A DNA stretch of 20,553 nucleotides, from assembly GCA_050262615.1 (NCBI GenBank), contig JBLNEL010000550.1:1-20553 (forward strand), in the 5' to 3' direction. Source of the stretch: JAUZPB01 sp050262615. GTDB lineage: Bacteria; Bacteroidota; Ignavibacteria; Ignavibacteriales; SURF-24. Below the pieces are notes generated by a model. The model had not been told where the DNA came from. It saw nothing but the letters and a program-made list of their open reading frames with translations, and ran no database searches. This document shows, piece after piece, positions 14,140-20,553 of the stretch. Numbering within the stretch: the first letter of the stretch is position 1; each line of letters begins with the position of its first letter. The translations under genes were made by a program, and so were the position numbers.

Positions 14140-15855
14140 ATGAAAATAAAAAAGTCAAAACCCCTGCAGCTATTTATTGCACTTGCCTTTAACCTGGCGA
14201 CACTAGGGGCATGGGCCAGCATCTTTGAGCCAATCAATGATTTTATTGGAGAAATTAAGCTAAATTCACCGGTTTTACAGGCTGGTGTTATGATGAGAAA
14301 AGTTCTTAAAGAGAGCTATATTACAGAAAATCAGTCTAAAATCGATGTTACTCATTATTTTATAAATATAGATCTGCATCCTGAAAGGGAAATAGTATTT
14401 GGCGATGTTACTATAAGCGGTAAAGTCATAAATAAACCTTTAAATCAGATAGACCTGAATTTTTATGAAAATCTTGAAATTTCCAGCTTAATATTAAATG
14501 GTAAGCAAGTAGAATATGATAGAAAAGAGACCAGACTGACAATTCCAGCTCAGGCAGATATGGATTCGTTTCAAATCAGAATAAAATATTCTGGAAAGCC
14601 GAAGAGAATTGGTTTCGATTCATTTGCATTTGATAAAAATGGGGATAAATCTGTTGTTTATACGTTGAATGAACCAGTTTTTGCTTCTACATGGTTCCCC
14701 TGCAACGACAGGCCGGATGATAAGGCGTTAGTAGATATCAGTATTACCAATGATTCTTCAAAGACTTCTATATCAAACGGAAAGCTGGTTAACGTAAATA
14801 CAGAAAATGACAGACGTACGTATCACTGGAAAACCAGCTATCCAATTTCTACATATCTGGTGTGTATATATTCTGCAGAATACAGGCATTTCAGGGAAAA
14901 GTATATCTCCAGTGATAATCACGAAATGAATATTGAATACTATGCATTTCCGGAGCACCTTGAGATGGCAAAGACCGATTACTCAGGGCATCCTGAAATG
15001 ATAACTTTCTTTTCGAATTTATTAGGTGAGTATCCCTTTATCAGGGAAAAATATGGAGTAGCTGAATTCCTATGGCAAATGGGGGCTATGGAGCATCAGA
15101 CAATTACAGGAATTGGTTCAAATTTTTTAAATGGAAAAAAGTTTTTCAATGATTTTTATATTCATGAACTTGCCCATCAATGGTTCGGTGATGCTGTAGG
15201 ACCAGCAACATGGAAAGATATATGGTTAAATGAAGGATTTGCAAGTTACTGCGAGGCTTTATATGCTGAACACAAATCAGGCTTTGATGCTTATAAATCG
15301 ACTATGTTGTCGAAATTTGAAAGCAATTTTCCGGGGACAGTTTATAATCCCGGAGCAAATCTATTTGGTTCAACAGTATATGACAAAGGGGCCTGGATAC
15401 TGCATATGTTAAGATTCGAAGTAGGTGATTCGAGTTTTTTCAGGATTCTCAGGACCTATTACAACGAATACAAATACAGAAACGCAGCAAGCAGTGATTT
15501 TATTAGATTATGTAATTCAATTTCCGGAAGGGATTTAGGCTTCTTTTTCAAGCAGTGGCTTTTTGAGGGTGAAGGAGGAATTAATCTGTACTGCAGTTGG
15601 TCACAGGATAATCCAAAAGAAAAGGAAAATAATGTAAAAATCAGCATTAAGCAGACCCAGTCTGGCTTCCATGAATATAAATTCCCGCTGGAAGTTCGTT
15701 TTGTATATAAAGACAGGAGTGAAAGTTTTTCAAAAATTATTTATGTTGATAAACGTGAAAAAATGATTGAAGTTAAAACGATTGGAGAGGTTGAGAAAAT
15801 TGAGGTTGATCCTAACCATTGGTTACTGATGACTGAAACAACTGAAAAAAAGTAA
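14140..15855 (+). CDS. Secreted M1-family metallo-aminopeptidase
   Basis: A 571-residue zinc aminopeptidase. A basic start and hydrophobic stretch (LQLFIALAFNLATLGAWAS) form a signal peptide or anchor, so it should act in the periplasm or outside. The N-terminal beta domain is followed by the thermolysin-like domain with GAMEH (315-319), HELAH (342-346) and, after exactly 18 residues, the third zinc ligand E365 in WLNEGFA. VYDKGAWILHML supplies the transition-state Tyr (414). The GxMEN substrate motif reads GAMEH, a variant I believe occurs in other bacterial M1 branches. It lacks the large C-terminal helical domain of E. coli PepN, hence the short length. The ATG lacks a Shine-Dalgarno, but the promoter at 14072-14103 fixes it. 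lpxH follows after 41 bases. Confidence 0.92.
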   Translation: MKIKKSKPLQLFIALAFNLATLGAWASIFEPINDFIGEIKLNSPVLQAGVMMRKVLKESYITENQSKIDVTHYFINIDLHPEREIVFGDVTISGKVINKPLNQIDLNFYENLEISSLILNGKQVEYDRKETRLTIPAQADMDSFQIRIKYSGKPKRIGFDSFAFDKNGDKSVVYTLNEPVFASTWFPCNDRPDDKALVDISITNDSSKTSISNGKLVNVNTENDRRTYHWKTSYPISTYLVCIYSAEYRHFREKYISSDNHEMNIEYYAFPEHLEMAKTDYSGHPEMITFFSNLLGEYPFIREKYGVAEFLWQMGAMEHQTITGIGSNFLNGKKFFNDFYIHELAHQWFGDAVGPATWKDIWLNEGFASYCEALYAEHKSGFDAYKSTMLSKFESNFPGTVYNPGANLFGSTVYDKGAWILHMLRFEVGDSSFFRILRTYYNEYKYRNAASSDFIRLCNSISGRDLGFFFKQWLFEGEGGINLYCSWSQDNPKEKENNVKISIKQTQSGFHEYKFPLEVRFVYKDRSESFSKIIYVDKREKMIEVKTIGEVEKIEVDPNHWLLMTETTEKK

Positions 15856-15896
15856 GTGCTATTAAGTAAAAAATCAATAACAAAATATAATAGGAA

Positions 15897-16625
15897 GTGA
15901 AAGAAAGCTGTTTATTTATATCTGATATTCATTTAGGATTGCAGTCCAGGGAAATTGAAAGGAGAAAAGAGCGTTCGCTGGTCAAATTTCTTGAATTTGC
16001 ACAAAATGAGGGGAAGGAACTTTACATTTTAGGGGATTTATTTGATTATTGGTTTGAATATAAACGAGTTTATCAAAAAGGATTCCACAGGACCCTGACC
16101 GCATTGGAAGATCTTGTTGAAAGCGGTACCAAGGTCCATTATATCATTGGGAACCATGATTTCCTTCACAGAGACTTCTTTGGAACAGAAATTGGTTTGA
16201 AATTGTATGAATTACCTATCGATACTATTATTGAAGGTAAAAGATTTTTTCTTGGGCATGGTGATGGAATGGTTAAGAATGATATGGGGTATAAGATATT
16301 GAAGATGGTCCTCAGAAATAAAAAGATTCAAAGTTTGTATTCAATGATCCACCCGGACCTGGGCGTTGCCCTTGCCAGCAGGACAAGTAAAAAGAGCAGA
16401 GATTTTACAACCAAAAAAAATTATGGCGAGATTGACGGATTATTTGAAGCCGCCCGAAAAAAGATCGATGAAGGTTTTGATTATGTCATTCTTGGTCATT
16501 CACATAAACGCGCGTTTGAACAATATAAAAACGGAAGTTATATAAACTTAGGATCCTGGCTTTCAAGACCATGCTACGGGATCTTTAGAAATAATCAGTT
16601 TAATCTGGTAGATTGGGAAAGTTAA
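15897..16625 (+). CDS. lpxH: UDP-2,3-diacylglucosamine diphosphatase (LpxH-type)
   Basis: A 242-residue metallophosphoesterase with every LpxH signature block: DIH (D10, H12), GDLFD (D47, D50), GNHD (N86-D88), HGDG (H121) and GHSH (H201, H203). It converts UDP-2,3-diacylglucosamine to lipid X plus UMP at the inner membrane, the fourth step of lipid A synthesis. Other calcineurin-like phosphatases share the metal motifs, but the YWFEY stretch after GDLFD and the overall length favour LpxH. Translation starts at GTG 15897; AGGAA lies directly before it, an unusually tight spacing, but no other start precedes D10. The PBP gene begins 1 base after the stop, so the two are tightly coupled and link lipid A with peptidoglycan synthesis. 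Confidence 0.88.
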   Translation: MKESCLFISDIHLGLQSREIERRKERSLVKFLEFAQNEGKELYILGDLFDYWFEYKRVYQKGFHRTLTALEDLVESGTKVHYIIGNHDFLHRDFFGTEIGLKLYELPIDTIIEGKRFFLGHGDGMVKNDMGYKILKMVLRNKKIQSLYSMIHPDLGVALASRTSKKSRDFTTKKNYGEIDGLFEAARKKIDEGFDYVILGHSHKRAFEQYKNGSYINLGSWLSRPCYGIFRNNQFNLVDWES

Positions 16626-16626
16626 A

Positions 16627-18855
16627 ATGGCTAAAGAAAACGACTCTGCCAATACGAGAGGCGGCAGATTTCCTGACCATAAGAAAAGCAACAGAATTAT
16701 TATAACAATCGGCACATCCATTGTGCTGATATTTATCCTTTTAGGTGCATACATAATTAAAGGCTTACCTTCGCTGGAGCAATTGGAAAACCCAAAACCG
16801 ATCTTAGCTAGTAAGGTATATGGAATTGATGGAGAATTGGTTGGGCAGTTTTTCATTGAAAACAGGATAGAAACAAGGCTCGATAGCATTCCAAAACATC
16901 TGGTCAATGCTTTGATTGCTACTGAAGACAGAAAATTTTACGATCATTGGGGTGTAGATGTAAGCAGGTTCTTTAAGGCAATGGTAAAGAATGTCTTTTC
17001 CTTATCGATGCGGGAAGGGGCCAGTACAATAACCCAGCAGCTGGCTAAGAATCTTTATCAGCTGAAAAGTAAAAACGAAAACCCGTTTGAAACAGTGATC
17101 AGGAAAATCCGTGAATGGATAACAGCTATACAGATCGAGAAGACATATACCAAAAAAGAAATTCTTGAGATGTATTTAAACATTTCATACTTTGGAAGAG
17201 GTGCTTACGGAGTCCAGACTGCAGCAAACACTTTCTTTGATAAAGATGCAAAAGATTTGACAGTTCCTGAATCTGCTGTTCTAATTGGCTTGTTAAAATC
17301 CTCCCAGATATACGATCCGTTGAAACATTACGAGAGGTCATTAAATCGTAGGAACTTAGTAATGGCCAATATGGTTGATGCAGGTTATCTGGATGAAAGA
17401 TTTTATGAAAGATTCAAATTATTGCCTATTGATGTGGCTAATGAGAGAATGGCAAACAATGCTTCTATTGCTCCTCATTTTCTGGAATATATCAGAAGGC
17501 AAATGGAAAAACTTGCCGAGAAGTATGGGCATGATCTTTATAAAGATGGGCTTAATATTTATACTACAATCGATACAAGAATGCAGCTTGCTGCAAATAA
17601 AGCTGCAGAACAACATCTAAAGGAATATCAGGTTCTGTTTAATAAAAACTGGAATTGGGAGAAACATCAGGAAATTCTACAGTCAATTTTAGACAGGGCA
17701 ATAAAGAATAATCCACGGTATACTATTGTCAAGACTTCTGAGGAGAAAGCGCGAGTTTACAGCAGGTTATCAGGAAATCAAAAATTTATTGATTCAGTTA
17801 AGAAAGCTGCTGCAAAGATTGAAGTAGGACTTGTTGCAATAGATCCATCAACCGGACAGATAAAAGCAATGGTTGGCGGGGAGAATCAATTATTTCAATA
17901 TGGCTTAAATCATGCTACAGGGATTAAAAGGCAGCCCGGGTCAGCATTCAAGCCTATTATATATTCGACTGCGGTAGAAAATGGTTTATATCCGGCTTTC
18001 CCGTTGTTAAACCAGACATTTACGTATAATGGATGGTCGCCTCATAATTTTGATTATAGTACAGGCGGCTATACAACGTTAAGAGATGCATTAAAGAATT
18101 CTCTTAACATTATTTCGGGCAGGTTAGTTGTTGAGGATTATGCACCTTTAAGCAAGGTTGGCTCAATTGCAAAGAAGATGGGCATAGAAAGCAAACTTGA
18201 TCTGGTCCCATCGATTGCATTAGGTACCTCTGAGGTATCACCTCTGGAACTTGTTTCAGCATATTGTACAATAGCTAATAATGGAGTTCATTTATCTCCT
18301 ATATCTATTCTGAAGGTGGAAGATAAAGACCATATATTGCTGGAAAAGTTTTATCCCGAGAAAATTACACAGGCAATTTCCCCGCAGACTGCGGCAATAG
18401 TTACAAGCATGATGCAGGGAGTAGTTGATTATGGAACCGGAGCTGGAGTAAGAAGGTATTTCCACCGACCAGCAGCCGGAAAAACAGGAACAACTTCAGA
18501 TTACTGTGATGCCTGGTTTGTTGGATTTACACCGCAGCTTGTAGCTGGAGTATGGGTAGGGTTTGATGACAGGAGGATAAGTTTTACCGGAGCTTATGGA
18601 CAGGGCGGAAGAGCGGCAGGACCAATTTGGGGCAGGTTTATGGAAGGAGCTTATGCAGCAGTTGATATGCCATTAAAATATTTTAGTTTACCAGATGGAG
18701 TAATAACTGCTGAATTCTGTGCTGAGACAATTGACAAAGGCCAGCCAAAGCTGGCAACAGAATACTGTCCATCGAAAGTAACAGATATTATTAATAAAAA
18801 TAATTTACCGCCACAGTGCGATATACACAGAGGTTACTCGATTACTCCATTTTAA
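16627..18855 (+). CDS. Class A penicillin-binding protein (PBP1A-type, bifunctional)
   Basis: A 742-residue murein synthase. A short cytoplasmic tail is followed by one membrane helix (about 23-45) and the GT51 glycosyltransferase domain with EDRKFYDHWGVD (catalytic E100) and EGASTITQQLAKN (second Glu, E130). After a linker comes the transpeptidase domain with SAFK (S439, K442), SLN (S492-N494) and KTGTT (K619-T623). The C-terminal cysteine-containing tail (CAET, YCPSK, QCDIHRG) is common in this group. It polymerises lipid II and cross-links the strands in the periplasm, and is a target of beta-lactams. All catalytic residues are present and the length is usual. The ATG is 1 base after lpxH. 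No clear terminator follows before the tRNA promoter. Confidence 0.95.
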   Translation: MAKENDSANTRGGRFPDHKKSNRIIITIGTSIVLIFILLGAYIIKGLPSLEQLENPKPILASKVYGIDGELVGQFFIENRIETRLDSIPKHLVNALIATEDRKFYDHWGVDVSRFFKAMVKNVFSLSMREGASTITQQLAKNLYQLKSKNENPFETVIRKIREWITAIQIEKTYTKKEILEMYLNISYFGRGAYGVQTAANTFFDKDAKDLTVPESAVLIGLLKSSQIYDPLKHYERSLNRRNLVMANMVDAGYLDERFYERFKLLPIDVANERMANNASIAPHFLEYIRRQMEKLAEKYGHDLYKDGLNIYTTIDTRMQLAANKAAEQHLKEYQVLFNKNWNWEKHQEILQSILDRAIKNNPRYTIVKTSEEKARVYSRLSGNQKFIDSVKKAAAKIEVGLVAIDPSTGQIKAMVGGENQLFQYGLNHATGIKRQPGSAFKPIIYSTAVENGLYPAFPLLNQTFTYNGWSPHNFDYSTGGYTTLRDALKNSLNIISGRLVVEDYAPLSKVGSIAKKMGIESKLDLVPSIALGTSEVSPLELVSAYCTIANNGVHLSPISILKVEDKDHILLEKFYPEKITQAISPQTAAIVTSMMQGVVDYGTGAGVRRYFHRPAAGKTGTTSDYCDAWFVGFTPQLVAGVWVGFDDRRISFTGAYGQGGRAAGPIWGRFMEGAYAAVDMPLKYFSLPDGVITAEFCAETIDKGQPKLATEYCPSKVTDIINKNNLPPQCDIHRGYSITPF

Positions 18856-18902
18856 ATTAGGAATTATATTAAAAAGCTATTCTTTTTTAGAAAAAAAATT
18901 GC

Positions 18903-18910
18903 TAACTTTG
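18903..18910 (+). promoter_or_regulatory. Possible -7 box of the tRNA-Leu gene
   Basis: TAACTTTG is a perfect TAnnTTTG and lies 30 bases before the tRNA, a fitting distance. The -33 position (about 18879-18883) reads ATTCT rather than TTTG, so the promoter is only half supported. Confidence 0.4.
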
Positions 18911-18940
18911 ATAAGTTAATTTTACAAAATTGACTTAATT

Positions 18941-19024
18941 GCCCGGATGGCGGAATTGGTAGACGCGCTAGGTTCAGGGTCTAGTCCATGTACTTGGGTG
19001 GGGGTTCGAGTCCCCCTTCGGGCA
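18941..19024 (+). tRNA. tRNA-Leu (anticodon CAG)
   Basis: A class II tRNA of 84 bases. The acceptor stem GCCCGGA (18941-18947) pairs with TTCGGGC (19017-19023), with one G-T wobble; the discriminator A is 19024. The D arm has GGCGGAATTGGTAGACGCGC. The anticodon stem CTAGG/TCTAG encloses TTCAGGG with anticodon CAG at 18975-18977, so it reads CUG. A long variable arm (CCATGTACTTGG region) and GGGGGTTCGAGTCCCCC confirm the Leu type. CCA is not encoded. Confidence 0.96.
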
Positions 19025-19031
19025 CAAATGA

Positions 19032-19066
19032 AAGCTTCGTTTTTGATGAGAAAACGGGGCTTTTTT
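19032..19066 (+). terminator. Rho-independent terminator after tRNA-Leu
   Basis: AAGCTTCGTTTT (19032-19043) pairs with AAAACGGGGCTT (19051-19062), including two G-T pairs, around a 7-base loop, and runs into six T residues (19061-19066). It ends the tRNA transcript 8 bases after the mature end. Confidence 0.8.
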
Positions 19067-19178
19067 CGTTTTAAACATATTACTAATTTTGAAGAAAATT
19101 TTGATTCCACAGGAATTCTGTAAAATTCTATTTATCTTTAGTTAGTACAATTTAAATTACTCTTAATGGGAGTTGTGT

Positions 19179-19952
19179 TTGTATAAAAACAGGAATAAGG
19201 GTTTTACTTATCTTTATTATAGTGAATTATTAAAAACAATAATCAGGAAGTATGAAATAACATTGCTTGGCGACTTTCCGGCAGATAATAAAAGCAAGCC
19301 GCTGGCAATAATCCGTCATGATGTTGATGTATCGATCGAATGCGCACTTAAAATGGCTGAGCTTGAAGCCGGTTATGGCGTTAGTTCTACTTATATGTTT
19401 ATTCCCCATTCCCGGCTGTACGATATAAGAGCTAAGAAGGATTTAATAAAACAATTTATTGACCTGCACCATGAAGTCGCTTTACACTTTGAAATTGATG
19501 ATCAATTACGGAAAAGTATTGATATTAGAACTGATGATATTATAGGAGAAATAGAGAAAGACTGCAAGATCATTACTGATATAACGGGAATACCCGTAAG
19601 ATCAATTTCGTTTCATCGACCTGTCCCGCAATTCTTAAGGGGAGAGTTAAATATTGCAGGACTGGTTAATGCATATGCTGCAGAACTAATGGAAACGTAT
19701 ATTTCTGATTCAAAAGGCGAATGGCGAAGCGGAGATCCAACACAATTTGTAAAATCGACAAATGCACAGATCCTTCAGCTTCTTGTTCATCCCATCTGGT
19801 GGGGAGAAGAATATTTAACTGCAGGTGATAGACTTGAGCAATTTCTTAAGATTTCTACTAAAAACATGTCTTCAGCAGAATGTAAGGATTTTGATTCAGA
19901 GTTAGCCCTTACTCTTCCATCTATTCAAAGAACTAACTATAAGGAAAAATAG
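19179..19952 (+). CDS. CE4-like polysaccharide deacetylase family protein
   Basis: A 257-residue protein with no signal peptide, so probably cytoplasmic. IIRHDVDVS holds the His-Asp-x-Asp of the NodB-like/CE4 fold, with metal-binding Asp candidates. LHHEVALHFEIDD supplies further histidines in the place of the second CE4 motif, and SISFHRPVP a later conserved-looking His. The HDVD form and the HEVALH stretch resemble the uncharacterised CE4 branch found in surface polysaccharide clusters rather than classical chitin deacetylases. The start must be non-ATG. I chose TTG 19179 because GGGAG lies 6 bases upstream; TTG 19173 is in frame but touches that Shine-Dalgarno, and the next Met lies after the HDVD motif. 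The stop codon shares its last base with the methyltransferase GTG start. Confidence 0.75.
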   Translation: MYKNRNKGFTYLYYSELLKTIIRKYEITLLGDFPADNKSKPLAIIRHDVDVSIECALKMAELEAGYGVSSTYMFIPHSRLYDIRAKKDLIKQFIDLHHEVALHFEIDDQLRKSIDIRTDDIIGEIEKDCKIITDITGIPVRSISFHRPVPQFLRGELNIAGLVNAYAAELMETYISDSKGEWRSGDPTQFVKSTNAQILQLLVHPIWWGEEYLTAGDRLEQFLKISTKNMSSAECKDFDSELALTLPSIQRTNYKEK

Positions 19953-20553
19953 TGGGACAAATTGGAAAGCTTGATACAGATACTAATGCTTTAACTAACC
20001 GCATTAATGCACATGCAAAGTACGGAGCATATAATTTAGAAGATTGGGCGTTCAAAATATTGAATGTGCAGCCTGGCCAAAATATTATTGAACTTGGCTG
20101 TGGGACAGGAAAGCAGACAATCCCTCTGGCAAAACTGGCTGGACCTGACGGTCATATTACAGCAATAGATATATCAGAAGAATCTATAAATATTTTAAGG
20201 CAGCAAGCTCAAAATGAAGGATTGGCAGAAAGAATATCTACTGTTGTCTCAGGTCTGGATGATACGAAAAATTACGCCGCAGCAAATGAAGTTTATGATT
20301 GTGCTGTTGCATGTTATTCTGTGTACTATGCAAATGAGCCGGAAAAGGTTTTTAATGCAATTGTAAAAATATTGAAGGATAAAGGAAAGTTTTTCTTCTG
20401 CGGACCTTCACAAAGTAATAATGCTGAATTAAAAGAATTTTACAGTTCTTTACCGGGCAGTAATATTAAGTCTGGTGCATCTCCCTTTATGGAAGAGGAA
20501 GGCCAGAGTCTGGCTAAAAGAATATTCTGCAATGTTGAATTAAGTACTTTCGA
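19952..20553 (+). CDS. Class I SAM-dependent methyltransferase, 3' end missing
   Basis: An open frame of 200 codons runs off the window end with no stop. It starts at GTG 19952, whose G is the last base of the previous TAG, and AAGGAAAA is placed just before. The translated protein has the Rossmann-fold SAM motif IIELGCGTGKQTIPLA near residues 47-62, TAIDISEESI as the acidic ribose-binding motif near 73-82, and strand 4 around VYDCAVACYSVYY, the layout of the Methyltransf_11/25/31 group. Substrate is unknown. The start/stop overlap with the deacetylase-like gene indicates coupled translation and, probably, action on the same glycan or sugar intermediate. What follows beyond the window would decide the pathway. 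Confidence 0.85.
   Translation, partial: MGQIGKLDTDTNALTNRINAHAKYGAYNLEDWAFKILNVQPGQNIIELGCGTGKQTIPLAKLAGPDGHITAIDISEESINILRQQAQNEGLAERISTVVSGLDDTKNYAAANEVYDCAVACYSVYYANEPEKVFNAIVKILKDKGKFFFCGPSQSNNAELKEFYSSLPGSNIKSGASPFMEEEGQSLAKRIFCNVELSTF

Noticed and set aside
18872..18902. Possible terminator between the PBP gene and the tRNA.
   Set aside because: The T6 and A8 runs pair only loosely with flanking AGC/GCT and need several mismatches; I could not support it as a hairpin.
1..20553. Search for CRISPR arrays, insertion sequences, prophage genes, toxin-antitoxin pairs and defence genes.
   Set aside because: No regularly spaced direct repeats, transposase, integrase or phage motifs were seen, and all larger genes have envelope or housekeeping explanations.

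Overview
The window is an ordinary-looking, AT-rich bacterial chromosome segment, most likely from the Bacteroidota/Chlorobiota/Ignavibacteriota group; I lean to Ignavibacteriota but cannot prove it. The grounds are a PorV/PorQ-type outer-membrane protein (known from this group, linked to type IX secretion), several promoters of the form TTG-N19/20-TAnnTTTG (the pattern of the Bacteroidota primary sigma factor), a small SRP RNA, and lpxH, which implies a Gram-negative, lipid A-containing envelope. Shine-Dalgarno sequences are strong in front of some genes (sixA, the EthD-like gene, the 97-aa gene) and absent in front of others (the M1 peptidase, the minus-strand glycosyltransferase).

Layout. 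Bases 1-6779 are a surface-glycan and envelope block: an incoming terminator, a near-perfect promoter, a PorV/PorQ-family barrel, a FemAB/GNAT-like acyltransferase, a GT-B glycosyltransferase and a Wzx-type flippase, all on the plus strand and mostly 5-6 bases apart. A GT4 glycosyltransferase on the minus strand converges on the flippase, and a GT9 (heptosyltransferase-like) gene diverges from it. Bases 6780-9080 are sparse: a secreted thioredoxin-like protein with a good terminator, a 411-base gap holding a strong hairpin, a small two-helix membrane protein, and a secreted protein of unknown function on the minus strand. The SRP RNA gene follows, and its terminator T-run touches the stop codon of the converging sixA gene.

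Bases 9177-14002 are a minus-strand block. glgC (glycogen synthesis) has its own terminator and is followed by uvrC (excision repair), a likely lipoprotein, an EthD-like small protein and a SixA-type phosphatase; the last two overlap by 20 bases. Bases 14072-18855 are a plus-strand block with a clear promoter: a secreted M1 aminopeptidase, lpxH (lipid A) and a class A penicillin-binding protein (peptidoglycan synthesis), the last two 1 base apart. Then comes tRNA-Leu(CAG) with its terminator, and a CE4-like polysaccharide deacetylase gene whose stop codon overlaps the GTG start of a methyltransferase that runs off the window end.

Taken together, most genes serve the cell envelope (surface glycan assembly and export, lipid A, peptidoglycan) with housekeeping functions between them. 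I found no CRISPR array, insertion sequence, prophage or recognisable defence system, and nothing I would call a clear new system. The items most worth checking are the promoter set, the inverted repeat in the glycan cluster, the structured gap before the 97-aa gene, and the deacetylase/methyltransferase pair.
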